Shown piece by piece: positions 1-7,630 of a stretch of DNA of 41,832 bases (its first letter is position 1; each line of letters opens with the position of its first letter). Both the position numbers and the translations under genes were made by a program. Source of the stretch: a virus; IMG/VR virus record IMGVR_UViG_3300028388_002814, positions 1-41,832 of that record; one strand, written 5' to 3'. The notes under the pieces are model-generated. The model worked only from the letters and a program-made list of their open reading frames with translations, did not search any database and was not told the origin of the DNA.

Positions 1-375
1 GAAATAGAACGCGTACTCGCGTTTCGACGGATGCGTTCGGCGAAAACCGACGATCTCGATCCCCGTCGAGAGCATGAAAGCCGCGAGGCTCATGTCGCCG
101 GTTGACCAGTCGCCGCGCTCGCCAGCGCGTTCGTTCCCGTTCCAGCCGAACGCGAGTTTCTTCAGCGCACGCTGCGAGAGATCGAAGCGAAGGCTCGGGC
201 TATTCAGGAAAGCGATCGCGAGCCGGGCGCAATCGCCCCGTGAGTCGTCGAAGTGAAAATCGAACTGGTTCGACGGCCGATGCGAGAGACGTGCGGAGTG
301 CAACTCGACGCCGCAGGCGTGAAGGTACGCCGCGATCGAGAAATCCGCCGTCGACCATGTGCCATGCGTCGACAT
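1..375 (-). CDS. DUF5659-like protein, 3' end cut by window edge
   Basis: This open frame starts with ATG at 375 and reads to base 1 without a stop (125 codons visible). The protein appears to hold two related segments. Each has a pattern of small/aliphatic residues, then Gly, then a run ending in an aromatic F-x-F strand: AAYLHACGVEL near residue 17 and LAAFMLSTGIEIVGF near residue 102. This resembles DUF5659, a small domain often found in phages and of unknown function. It begins 12 bases after the gp32 stop codon and in the same frame. Codon use is much more GC-rich (TCG, ACG, GCG, CGC) than the genes to its right. The family call is by eye. Confidence 0.6.
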   Translation of the reverse strand, partial: MSTHGTWSTADFSIAAYLHACGVELHSARLSHRPSNQFDFHFDDSRGDCARLAIAFLNSPSLRFDLSQRALKKLAFGWNGNERAGERGDWSTGDMSLAAFMLSTGIEIVGFRRTHPSKREYAFYF

Positions 376-387
376 GCGGGGCCGTCG

Positions 388-1395
388 CTACTTGCTGCGC
401 TTGCGACGCCCTGTCGTCGACCGCTTCGTTCGCGGCTTGCTCTTCGGCTTCGAGGTCGCCTTCGGCTTCGGCTTCCGATCGGGCTCGGGCTCTTCCTCGG
501 GCTCTTCCTCCCATTCTTCCTCGTCCTCGTCTTCCCATTCTTCCTCGTCCTCGTAGTCGTCATCTACCACGACTTTTTTGCGGGAACGGGTAGGGGCTTC
601 CTCTTCCTCATCCTCCTCCTCTTCGGCAAGGTCTTCGGGCTCTAACTCCAAAAACATCGCCTCCAATTTCTTGTAGTCGTGAATGGCGAGTACTTCATCC
701 AAGTTGGGTATTTCATCGAGGATGCTTGGTTCGTACGTATGGGAACGTTCTTTGAAGTCAATTCGGGAGGCTTCCGCAAACGGATTGCCTTCTCCAATTT
801 GGCGACTGTCAAAGCGGATCCGCAGTGTTAATCCTTCCTCAAGATCGGGGAAGACGGCATAGTCCTCATCCTCCTCCAATTCCGTGTTCAACAGGTTTTG
901 GAAAAGGAACTGGCTCATCTCCCAAATGTGAGGTACCTGCTCATATTTCTTGGACCCAATTGGGATCACTACATACAGATTCCGCTGAGACGTTTTCAGT
1001 TCTTTTACTTCATCCCAATCCGCGCCTTCCTTGAGGCGTTTCTCCCGGTAATCACAAATAGGGCATCGCTTGCCTATGGAACGTGGGCACACGACGGAGT
1101 CATTGCCAACTCCAATATCTCTGTGGATTTCAAATGGGCGCTTGTACCAAATTTCTCCCGGTACCGCAATCCCTTCATCATCATACCTGTCCGGGTGGTT
1201 TTCATCGGTTACGATGTAGGGCATGACATCCAATTGAATTCGCCCGCCCGGTTCCGGGGTGTACACAGGCACACCATTAGGGAGTTCAAGGTATCCGTAC
1301 CCGCTTCTTGCTTTTTGCTGTCGTTCGCTGTCGCGGCGGACTGCTTTTTTGAAATTCGTGGAGAATTTCTTTTTGGTTGATCGTTTTTTTGCCAT
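388..1395 (-). CDS. gp32-like single-stranded DNA-binding protein
   Basis: Probable phage ssDNA-binding protein of the T4 gp32 type, coating template strands at the fork and in recombination. The N-terminus is basic (MAKKRSTKKKFSTNFKK). A cysteine cluster C-x7-C-x2-C (VCPRSIGKRCPICDYREK, near residues 100-117) looks like the gp32 zinc site. An OB-like core follows, then a long Glu/Asp tail from about residue 255. Unusually, the acidic tail is followed by about 30 Lys/Arg/Pro/Ser/Thr-rich residues at the extreme C-terminus, whereas gp32 normally ends acidic. These last codons are GC-rich like the DNA to the left. The gene follows the small membrane protein gene with a 4-base gap, and a UvsY-like gene lies just upstream, a T4-like neighbourhood. 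Confidence 0.8.
   Translation of the reverse strand: MAKKRSTKKKFSTNFKKAVRRDSERQQKARSGYGYLELPNGVPVYTPEPGGRIQLDVMPYIVTDENHPDRYDDEGIAVPGEIWYKRPFEIHRDIGVGNDSVVCPRSIGKRCPICDYREKRLKEGADWDEVKELKTSQRNLYVVIPIGSKKYEQVPHIWEMSQFLFQNLLNTELEEDEDYAVFPDLEEGLTLRIRFDSRQIGEGNPFAEASRIDFKERSHTYEPSILDEIPNLDEVLAIHDYKKLEAMFLELEPEDLAEEEEDEEEEAPTRSRKKVVVDDDYEDEEEWEDEDEEEWEEEPEEEPEPDRKPKPKATSKPKSKPRTKRSTTGRRKRSK
511..554. repeat. Direct repeat with 24-bp period in the gp32 acidic tail
   Basis: A 20-base block starting at 511 recurs at 535. It encodes repeated Glu/Asp/Trp units in the acidic tail of the gp32-like protein. GC content and codon use change close to this repeat, so it is a plausible site of recombination or of an assembly join. 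Confidence 0.75.
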
Positions 1396-1399
1396 TGGT

Positions 1400-1555
1400 T
1401 TATTGGTTGTTTGATGTTGAATTTTTGTTGTGCTTTAAGGCAGTAATTTTCGCGATTGTCGCCATGTACGTACACAGGTAAGCTAATAGTGGCGCCAGTG
1501 TTATCACAAGAAGAGCAGCCACGAGAATTATTACCAAAATCGTAATGAATGTCAT
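1400..1555 (-). CDS. Small single-pass membrane protein (51 aa)
   Basis: A 51-residue frame of unknown function. Its ATG overlaps the TGA of the upstream UvsY-like gene (ATGA), which suggests coupled translation. Residues 3-30 form one strongly hydrophobic segment (TFITILVIILVAALLVITL and following), then comes a short polar tail ending in KHNKNSTSNNQ. It stops 4 bases before the gp32 start, so it is packed tightly between two real genes. No family recognised. Confidence 0.6.
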   Translation of the reverse strand: MTFITILVIILVAALLVITLAPLLAYLCTYMATIAKITALKHNKNSTSNNQ

Positions 1556-2037
1556 CGTCGTTTGAGTTTGACTTTTTTATTGGAACGGACTTGGGATTGT
1601 TTCCTTTCCCATTCCGCTGAAAGGTCCCTTGGCATCTTAGGTCCGGCGAAATAATTCTGCCCGTAAAGACGTACCAAGTTTTCCAGTGCATCTTTCTTTC
1701 CGTACATGCTACGGACGGCGGCGGAAGCCATGTTCAATTCGTACTCAGCTTCCCGGAGTTCTTCCTGGGCTTCCTTGTACTCCTTTGACATTATGACAGC
1801 GTTCTTGACAGCGGTCTCTGTCACTTTTGGAATGCCATACCTATCGGGGTTGGACCGGACGTCTCCGTCGATCTCTGCTTCCACGACATTTAGGTTAGCC
1901 TTGGCCGTATCATATTGGCGTCTGCACCGGGCTTCGTGTTTGGTGTAGGCAAGCATTAGGCGAGGCTGTTCTAGCCATTCTGTGTCCAACTGATCGGGGT
2001 CAATGGACACGTCTCGTTCATAGTTAAGTTCTTTCAT
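1552..2037 (-). CDS. UvsY-like recombination mediator candidate
   Basis: A 161-residue, charged, mostly helical protein. The N-terminal pattern DVSIDPDQLDTEWLEQP-x-LM-x-Y resembles the start of T4 UvsY, the protein that loads UvsX recombinase onto gp32-coated ssDNA. A long helical region with many Glu, Lys and Arg follows, and a basic end (RSNKKVKLKRR). The position next to a gp32-like gene supports the idea. Similarity is weak and judged by eye; it could instead be a structural coiled-coil protein. The start ATG lies 23 bases after the clamp-loader stop. Confidence 0.5.
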   Translation of the reverse strand: MKELNYERDVSIDPDQLDTEWLEQPRLMLAYTKHEARCRRQYDTAKANLNVVEAEIDGDVRSNPDRYGIPKVTETAVKNAVIMSKEYKEAQEELREAEYELNMASAAVRSMYGKKDALENLVRLYGQNYFAGPKMPRDLSAEWERKQSQVRSNKKVKLKRR

Positions 2038-2060
2038 TTTTCCTCGTGTGACGTTTTGGT

Positions 2061-2972
2061 TTAGGATTTTGAAACGGCATAAGAGGCGTAAACCAACCCT
2101 GCCATTCCCGTGTCATAAAATGGGTGCATGAAATGTTCAAAAATCATTGCCGCTCGTTCGTTGTCACTGTTAAGCAAAACGGACTGACAGTAAGCAACAA
2201 CGTGGCGCCTCACACCCTCGGGATCCTCATCTTTCAATCCCTTTACAATGGTTTTAACCGTGTGCCAACTTTGACCTTTCAACAAGGCTCGGCAGAGTTC
2301 TATGGATTGGTTCTGTTGCTCCGCCTGTCGCTTGGCTGCACTTAGGCGCTCCTCCTTGGGCACACGTAGGACCTGGTCCAAGATTTGAAGGCCGGCACGT
2401 GGGTGGCCCATACTGTCTTGAATAATTTGTTTTCCGACCTTCCCGCTTATCCGTTCCCCCTCCGCTTTACAGACGCTCATGATAAGGGATTTCATCTCCT
2501 CATCCGTTAGGGGCTGAACAAGGAAATCAGTACACCGATCTTTCACCGTCGGAAGCAGCTTCTGCGGGTCCGTTGTACAAAGGGCGAAGTACACGTGGTT
2601 GGGGGTATCCTCTAGGATTTTGAGCAAGGCACTTTGAGCGTCTTTTGTGAGCTGATGACACTCATCCAAAATCCACATTCGCCGTTCTCCCTCTAGGGGT
2701 CTGTAAGATGCCTGCTTTCGGATCTCCCTCACACTGTCTATACCGCGGAAGTCTGCGGTGTCAAGCTCCCGCAAGTCCGACCCTTTGATACCAAGTTCTT
2801 TAGCCACTATTCTTGCCAGTGTCGTCTTCCCGTTTCCCTTGGGTCCGTGGAACAAAAAAGAATGAGGGCATTCCTCCTTGTTAGCTACCATAGTTTTGAG
2901 GGCAGATACTGTGGCTTTATTGCCGTACATTTCATCGAAACTTGACGGACGGTATTTTAGGTATAGATTCAT
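2061..2972 (-). CDS. AAA+ sliding-clamp loader subunit
   Basis: Loads the sliding clamp onto primed DNA using ATP. The N-terminus YLKYRPSSFDEMYG matches the RFC/DnaX opening. Walker A is GPKGNGKTT (about residues 44-52), Walker B is ILDECH (about residue 100), sensor 1 is ALCTTDP, and the arginine-finger region is VKDRC. Length (303 aa) fits a small-subunit loader or the ATPase part of DnaX, and no second loader subunit is seen here. It is preceded by the 32-bp repeat array and, further upstream, a TATAAT promoter, so it likely heads the clamp-loader/UvsY/gp32 unit. The partner clamp is at 6598-7617. Confidence 0.9.
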   Translation of the reverse strand: MNLYLKYRPSSFDEMYGNKATVSALKTMVANKEECPHSFLFHGPKGNGKTTLARIVAKELGIKGSDLRELDTADFRGIDSVREIRKQASYRPLEGERRMWILDECHQLTKDAQSALLKILEDTPNHVYFALCTTDPQKLLPTVKDRCTDFLVQPLTDEEMKSLIMSVCKAEGERISGKVGKQIIQDSMGHPRAGLQILDQVLRVPKEERLSAAKRQAEQQNQSIELCRALLKGQSWHTVKTIVKGLKDEDPEGVRRHVVAYCQSVLLNSDNERAAMIFEHFMHPFYDTGMAGLVYASYAVSKS

Positions 2973-2985
2973 ACTTTAGACTTTT

Positions 2986-3212
2986 TTATTTAGGTAATAT
3001 TCGTTAGGATTCCTTACTTTTTTAGGCGCTATTCGTCAAAAAACTTTAAAAAATTAGGTTGCCCGTTTTGGTAGATTTTGCTCGAGTAAACAACGGAAAA
3101 CCTCGGTTAATTTTTTTAGGCACTATTCTTCGCAATTCCTTAGAAATTAAAGCCGTATTCGTCGCTTGAGGCAACTTATTAAGGCATTATTCGTTACGAA
3201 ACCTAAGAAAGT
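2986..3212 (-). repeat. 32-bp-period repeat array upstream of the clamp-loader gene
   Basis: Degenerate units contain, on the plus strand, TTAGG-N4-TATTCGT. TATTC cores lie at 2998, 3030, 3124, 3156 and 3188, so the spacings 2998-3030, 3124-3156 and 3156-3188 are exactly 32 bp. A degenerate unit sits at about 3056. Read in the direction of transcription, the motif is close to GACGAATACCGCCTAAATAA. The last unit ends (CCTAAATAA, 2994 to 2986) 13 bases before the clamp-loader ATG. Some units contain the palindrome TTCGTnACGAA. Three helical turns per unit suggests a protein-binding array, but the function is unknown. Confidence 0.85.
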
Positions 3213-3255
3213 TTGGTTATCACTTTACACGGTTTCCGCTGTCTGTTGTATTAAT

Positions 3256-3284
3256 ATTATACAACGTGCTTTTTCTTTTTGAAA
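3256..3284 (-). promoter_or_regulatory. Promoter, TTTCAA-N17-TATAAT
   Basis: On the minus strand a perfect TATAAT (3261 to 3256) follows TTTCAA (3284 to 3279) with a 17-base spacer. Three further minus-strand gaps carry the same arrangement (11754-11783, 13094-13123, 16899-16928). It would drive the clamp-loader operon, with the 32-bp array in its leader. Confidence 0.6.
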
Positions 3285-3288
3285 TCCT

Positions 3289-3456
3289 TTATTTCGCAGG
3301 TCGGTAGGCGGATAACTTTTCCACCTTTTTCTCTAGGCTTTTGACAGCATCTCTATGGGATATAAAACCCGGGTGACGAGATCCTATAGAATACTGCTTT
3401 AAGGCTTCCAATAAAACGTGTTTTTCGTGCACGCTAACTTCAAATGTATTATCCAT
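3289..3456 (-). CDS. Hypothetical small protein (55 aa)
   Basis: A complete 55-residue frame starting at ATG 3456, 15 bases after the DNA polymerase stop codon and on the same strand. It is polar and helical with a Lys/Glu-rich C-terminal part (KSLEKKVEKLSAYRPAK). No known family is recognised. The downstream promoter begins just after its stop codon, which fits the end of a transcription unit. Confidence 0.55.
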   Translation of the reverse strand: MDNTFEVSVHEKHVLLEALKQYSIGSRHPGFISHRDAVKSLEKKVEKLSAYRPAK

Positions 3457-3471
3457 AATCAGGTATAGGTT

Positions 3472-4872
3472 TTAGGGTAAGGGTATGGTTTTCAAATCGT
3501 TCCAACTGGCGTCAATATCTCCCATGTCTACTTCCACGTCTAAGGGTACGATAATCCAAGGCCAAGCCTCTTTCAAAGCGTCTATCATAATAGGCCGTAG
3601 CATGGACAAGAACTCATCCTTTTCGACAGGCACGACATCTGCGATAATGGCATCGTGGATCTGTCCAATTAAACGTGTCTCCATCTTCCTGCGACGGAGT
3701 TCTTTGTCAAGTTCAATGAAGGCCCACAACAGGCAGTGGAAAGCGGCTCCTTGGATGGGGTAGTTTGTGGCATCGTTTCTGCCCATTGGACCGTAGCATT
3801 TAAAGCCTGTAAGCAGTTCCACGTATCCTGTGCGCTGGTACTTTCTATACACCTTCTCCTTCCACGTATTGTACACGGCAAACCGCTCCTCCCAAAAGTG
3901 TCGTTCAATTTCTTTTAAGTGATTGGTGAACGATGTGATGGACTTAATTCCGTTGGCCCGTAAGTGGTCGGAAAGAAAAAGCCCGTCCTCAATTTCAATG
4001 CCTTGTCTTTGCCCCCAACGACCCTCGGGTAACTTCCCCCAATCGTGAGCCAATGACATAGCGTTGTTTCCGTAATAATCCCCGTAGAACTGAGGAAAGA
4101 CGAATCCGTTTTTCGCGGCACTCCGCAGGGTCTTATGACCGGCGATTGACTTGTCCAATTTGTCTAGGAAGAAAATCTGTTCCGCCATGTCTCCGTGCAT
4201 GTCACTGGAGGGGTCCTTAATGTATTTTATCATATTAGGATCCTTGTGGTAACAGGCGGAGATACTTACTTCAATTCCACTGTAATCAACTTCTAAGAGC
4301 TGGCACCCTTCTCTTGGGTACAATGCCTGCCTACAAATGGCTGCCGCTTCTGCGTCGCGCTTTGGTATGTTTTGGAAGTTGGGACGGTCGGAGGAACTGC
4401 GGTGGGTGCGGACCGTGTGGAGGTTAAAGAAAGGGTGGACGAATCCATCCACTTGCTCTTTAATGAACCCGTTCAAATACGTGTCTCGGATTTTCAAAAG
4501 TTTACGCATCCGCAAGAGCTTCTCAAGCTCGGGAATGCCTAATCCAAGCAGGGCCTCCTCGTCCGTTGACCCCTTCCCTGTGGCTGTGGTTTTTTTGGGT
4601 TTGATCTTTTTGGTTTTGTACAGGAAGGATCCAAGTTGTGCATTGGACGTTAGGTTAGGCTTCTTGCCCCGTAGGCTATGCTTCCAATGCCGGTAGAACT
4701 TCGTCTGTTGAAACTCCGTTCGCAAGTCCTCAATTTCTTCCGTCAGCTGCTTGGTAGTTTGTTTGCAATAATCCAAGTCAATCCGAATCCCTTGCCGCTC
4801 TGCTCTACCGAATGCAAGAATGCCTTGATGGACGAGGCGGTAGGCGTCTTTTTGTGTGGCTTGTTCACTCAT
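3472..4872 (-). CDS. Family A DNA polymerase, polymerase domain only
   Basis: Replicative polymerase of the Pol I/T7 family, without its exonuclease. Motif A is LLEVDYSGIEVSISA. Motif B is in RSAAKNGFVFPQFYGD. Motif C is QIHDAIIAD, which keeps the essential Asp but has Ala where Pol I has Glu (HDE). The 3'-5' exonuclease lies in the separate gene 5403-6596, so the enzyme is split. I chose ATG 4872 (MSEQATQK) over an upstream TTG at 4884. A 16-codon frame (4865-4915) begins on the ATGA of the preceding stop codon and ends on this start, which suggests translational coupling. Final length is 466 aa. Confidence 0.92.
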   Translation of the reverse strand: MSEQATQKDAYRLVHQGILAFGRAERQGIRIDLDYCKQTTKQLTEEIEDLRTEFQQTKFYRHWKHSLRGKKPNLTSNAQLGSFLYKTKKIKPKKTTATGKGSTDEEALLGLGIPELEKLLRMRKLLKIRDTYLNGFIKEQVDGFVHPFFNLHTVRTHRSSSDRPNFQNIPKRDAEAAAICRQALYPREGCQLLEVDYSGIEVSISACYHKDPNMIKYIKDPSSDMHGDMAEQIFFLDKLDKSIAGHKTLRSAAKNGFVFPQFYGDYYGNNAMSLAHDWGKLPEGRWGQRQGIEIEDGLFLSDHLRANGIKSITSFTNHLKEIERHFWEERFAVYNTWKEKVYRKYQRTGYVELLTGFKCYGPMGRNDATNYPIQGAAFHCLLWAFIELDKELRRRKMETRLIGQIHDAIIADVVPVEKDEFLSMLRPIMIDALKEAWPWIIVPLDVEVDMGDIDASWNDLKTIPLP

Positions 4873-4915
4873 GTTTGTTGTCAATTATTTCCACGTCGTT
4901 GTATGATTCTTTCAT
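4865..4915 (-). CDS. Possible 16-residue coupling peptide before the polymerase
   Basis: The short frame MKESYNDVEIIDNKHE starts on an ATGA overlapping the stop of the 77-aa gene. It ends in a TGA inside the first codons of the polymerase. It probably matters, if at all, by carrying ribosomes to the polymerase start. No independent function can be assigned. Confidence 0.3.
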   Translation of the reverse strand: MKESYNDVEIIDNKHE

Positions 4916-5145
4916 CGGTATTCAGGTTTGGGGGCGTTTTTAATCTGATTAACATGGCACACAACGTCTTCTTGGTTGTCTATTCCTGTTAATTGTTTTG
5001 TTTTGTACAATGCATTTTTAGCACATTCCTTCCTCTGCGCTTTACAGGCTTCATCCCATTTAATTTTGGCATATTCTTCCAACATTCTCTCTAACTTCCC
5101 GCCATCAAACATTTTTTGGCTTTGTAGATATTCCTTTGCTGTCAT
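4912..5145 (-). CDS. Hypothetical protein (77 aa) between polymerase and exonuclease genes
   Basis: A lysine- and glutamate-rich, probably helical protein with three cysteines. The start ATG overlaps the stop of the upstream zinc-ribbon gene by 4 bases, and the stop overlaps the following mini-frame, so the genes form a continuous translational chain. No domain recognised. Its place within a split polymerase cluster suggests a replication accessory role, but this is only inferred from context. Confidence 0.65.
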   Translation of the reverse strand: MTAKEYLQSQKMFDGGKLERMLEEYAKIKWDEACKAQRKECAKNALYKTKQLTGIDNQEDVVCHVNQIKNAPKPEYR

Positions 5146-5339
5146 TGGTTACCCCTTATTTTAGTTTGATTGAAAACACTTTCCTCAACTGTCCAACAAA
5201 ATTCACACTGTTCAGGCTCCCAATCTTTATACTCTCTGCCATAAGCATCCATCTGCATAACAGGTCGGGCAATCACTCCTGAATTATCACAGTTTGGGCA
5301 ACTTTTCCATTCTTCTTTTGGTACTTTCTTTTCTGTCAT
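5142..5339 (-). CDS. Small zinc-ribbon-like protein (65 aa)
   Basis: Contains two CxxC pairs: SCPNCDNSG near residue 14 and QCEFCWTVEE near residue 44, separated by about 28 residues. This is typical of a single zinc ribbon or DnaJ-type zinc knuckle. Function unknown. It is coupled to the downstream 77-aa gene by a 4-base overlap. Confidence 0.7.
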   Translation of the reverse strand: MTEKKVPKEEWKSCPNCDNSGVIARPVMQMDAYGREYKDWEPEQCEFCWTVEESVFNQTKIRGNQ

Positions 5340-5406
5340 TGGTTACTCCGTTTAAAGAGGCTTCTGTATCATATGCTGGGTCGCCTTTTTCTACTGATAC
5401 TCTCAT
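5287..5406 (-). CDS. Possible 39-residue overlapping protein
   Basis: An ATG at 5406 overlaps the TGA of the exonuclease gene (ATGA). The frame runs 39 codons, and its last 53 bases overlap the start of the zinc-ribbon gene in a different frame. The start context matches the coupled pairs nearby. It could be a real small protein or simply bridge ribosomes to the next start. Confidence 0.35.
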   Translation of the reverse strand: MRVSVEKGDPAYDTEASLNGVTNDRKESTKRRMEKLPKL

Positions 5407-6596
5407 GTCAAGATCTCCATTTGTTTTTTGGCAAGTCGGTATTCGTAAGCGGAGTCTAAGGCGCAGTATTCTAGCAAGGACTGCCTGCCTTTGGTGCTCC
5501 TCATTAATTCCTTGACCCGGTTTATAGCATTGCCGCCCTCCCCCTCATCACTGCTCCTCAGATAGGGGCTCACATCATCGGAATAATCCACGATGCCAAA
5601 ATTGACATACGTTTGGAATTTCAGCGAAGAAATTCCCGGGCGATTGTCTAGGACGTGAGTGGCGAGCATGCTATCCCATTCCCATCCGCGAACGGGTACT
5701 TTTAGGATCTCCCTGCTCCATGTGTCTTCATACTTGAGATTGTGTGCCATCTTTGGAGTGGTACTGTTTAACCACTTCCTCCATGGTAGCCAGTCTCTCG
5801 CGGAATTTGGCGCCTCAAACACGTAAACAAGGTCCTCCCTAGGGGCCACTGACACGCATACAATTTCGTGCTTCCGTCCTTGCGGCTTCAAACCCGTTGT
5901 CTCATAGTCAAAAGCAGTGAGTCCTTTTAGGCTCTTTAGGAAGCCCAAATCCTTGGTAATTTCAATCTGTGGTTTTGGGTAACGTGGAAAGACGGCGTGA
6001 AGCACAGAAAGCGCCCGTTCAATATCTTGCTCCCAAATGGTCATAATGTCTGTCGCCTTCTCCTTGTAATACACGTACCCAGGATCAAACAATGGACAGA
6101 CCCACGCCTTTAGTTCTTGGTCGGGAATAGTCCATCCACGGTACCGTTCCAAGCCCGCCTTCCCCATCCTGTGAGTAATGACACTATCAATGGCAAAGTT
6201 ACCTAAGACAAGAATCAATTTGGGTTGGTACTTCTGCAGAGCCTTCCACACAAGCACGCTACGGCAGTGGTCCACTTCTACGCCGGTAGGAACCCTGTCG
6301 GGTGGACGACAATTGACGGCATTCAACGACAGGCAATCTCGGAAAAGATTGATGCCATACTTGGACAGGATTTTGCGCAGGAGCCGCCCGCCTTTACCCT
6401 GCCAAGGTTTGCCTCGTTCATCGTCCACCCAATCCGGGTACTCACCAATCACCATAATTCCTTTTTCAAACTTCCCGTAGGGTTTCATTTTCGGGCTTTG
6501 GCAACCCTTGTAAAGCCCACACGAAACACAGGAATGAATCTTGCCTCCTATGGCGGATATGGATTCGGTTTCTTTTTGTGAAAAGAATCCTTGCAT
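5403..6596 (-). CDS. Uracil-DNA glycosylase-like domain fused to 3'-5' exonuclease
   Basis: Residues about 20-200 resemble family 4 Fe-S uracil-DNA glycosylases: cysteines in CVSCGLYKGC, the nucleotide-pocket segment VIGEYPDWVDDERGKPW (GEAPG-like but with Tyr), and NAVNCRPPD. The usual HPS motif appears replaced by FDPGYV, so glycosylase activity is uncertain. Residues about 220-397 form a DEDDy proofreading exonuclease: FDYETTGL (motif I), MAHNLKYEDTW (motif II) and YCALDSAYEY (motif III). Together with the gene at 3472-4872 it completes a Pol I-type polymerase. A UDG-like N-terminal domain on a phage Pol A is known from SPO1-like phages. It follows the clamp gene by one base. Confidence 0.88.
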   Translation of the reverse strand: MQGFFSQKETESISAIGGKIHSCVSCGLYKGCQSPKMKPYGKFEKGIMVIGEYPDWVDDERGKPWQGKGGRLLRKILSKYGINLFRDCLSLNAVNCRPPDRVPTGVEVDHCRSVLVWKALQKYQPKLILVLGNFAIDSVITHRMGKAGLERYRGWTIPDQELKAWVCPLFDPGYVYYKEKATDIMTIWEQDIERALSVLHAVFPRYPKPQIEITKDLGFLKSLKGLTAFDYETTGLKPQGRKHEIVCVSVAPREDLVYVFEAPNSARDWLPWRKWLNSTTPKMAHNLKYEDTWSREILKVPVRGWEWDSMLATHVLDNRPGISSLKFQTYVNFGIVDYSDDVSPYLRSSDEGEGGNAINRVKELMRSTKGRQSLLEYCALDSAYEYRLAKKQMEILT

Positions 6597-6597
6597 G

Positions 6598-7617
6598 CTA
6601 TGCCTCTTTCTTAGACGCCTTAAGGACTGCTAGGTACTCCCAACCCTCCCCGTTGAACATTATTTTCTCGGTGCCAAGGTTGCACGTATTGGAGCGGTCT
6701 AGAATGTTCCGCAGTAGATCGGGATGGATGGAAAACCGTACGGGGTCTCCCTCGTATTCCACGGAGGTTTTTTCTTTAAACCACCCGTAGGAATTCTGTC
6801 CGTGAACTAAGAGCGTGTCGTCCCCATTCAGTAGAATTTCAAGCTCCTCTTCCATTTCGTGTTCTTTCTTTGCAAAGACAGAAGCCCGTTCCAAAACCTC
6901 GTTCATTTTTTCCGGAAACACTACAGACGCCCCTTCCATTTCAAAATGCTCTGTCGTGGATGGGTACGCATCCTCTAGCACACGGCAGCTCAGTTCTGTT
7001 CCATCTGCGTTCTTAAAGTGTAACCAGCTCTCACTGAGAGCCATTTGGATAGGGTTGATTTTCTTGATTTCGGGAATGACTTCCGCAGGAATCAGCGTAT
7101 TTTCAAACGGCCACTTGGCATCGTACAATCGCATTATCGCGAACCCATCTGAGGATTCCATGAGGTTTTCCGTGCAGTGTACGCACGTCAGCATCCGCCG
7201 CCCCATATCTGAGCTACAGGAATCCTTGACGAACATAAGGTTGTCAACGAACTCCTCGGGCAAGTCCACCCAATCCTTTTCCGCTTCGATTTCAGCCAAC
7301 GGCAGAGTGATTTTTTGTTGCAAACGAATGCCTGCTTTGCTACGGCCGGACTTGAATAAGATTTCGTTTTCTGTAAACTTCAAAAGCACTTCCTCGCTCT
7401 TGGCGTGCTTAAGAAATCCGTATAGTTCATCCGCCCGTATTGCCCCCTTCAGTTTAAGGCCTGTGATGGGATGGCTGACACTGATGACATCGTTGTACGT
7501 CACCACCCGATTGCCAAGGAAGGCGAAACTGCTGCTTTGCTCAATTATTTCCAAATTCGCAAGACCTGGTTTTACAACTTGCAAGGCTTTGAGTACTTCT
7601 GTTCTGTTTACTTTCAT
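6598..7617 (-). CDS. DNA polymerase sliding clamp (beta-like)
   Basis: A 339-aa ring-clamp protein that would tether the polymerase to DNA. The sequence has the repeating beta-alpha-beta pattern of DnaN-like clamps, with shared segments such as FLKHAKSEEVLLKF, the central EVIPEIKKINP, and the C-terminal FSIHPDLLRNIL. Weak in single motifs but consistent in length, fold pattern and context (polymerase, exonuclease and clamp loader nearby). The leader is AATCAAAACCACACC-ATG, without a Shine-Dalgarno sequence. Confidence 0.8.
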   Translation of the reverse strand: MKVNRTEVLKALQVVKPGLANLEIIEQSSSFAFLGNRVVTYNDVISVSHPITGLKLKGAIRADELYGFLKHAKSEEVLLKFTENEILFKSGRSKAGIRLQQKITLPLAEIEAEKDWVDLPEEFVDNLMFVKDSCSSDMGRRMLTCVHCTENLMESSDGFAIMRLYDAKWPFENTLIPAEVIPEIKKINPIQMALSESWLHFKNADGTELSCRVLEDAYPSTTEHFEMEGASVVFPEKMNEVLERASVFAKKEHEMEEELEILLNGDDTLLVHGQNSYGWFKEKTSVEYEGDPVRFSIHPDLLRNILDRSNTCNLGTEKIMFNGEGWEYLAVLKASKKEA

Positions 7618-7630
7618 GGTGTGGTTTTGA

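Noticed and set aside
102-593. Plus-strand Arg/Ser-rich frames near the left edge
   Set aside because: They are shadows of GC-rich minus-strand coding sequence and the acidic gp32 tail.
2986-3212. CRISPR array interpretation of the 32-bp repeats
   Set aside because: There are no separate spacers; the whole 32-bp unit is a degenerate repeat, and there are no cas genes.
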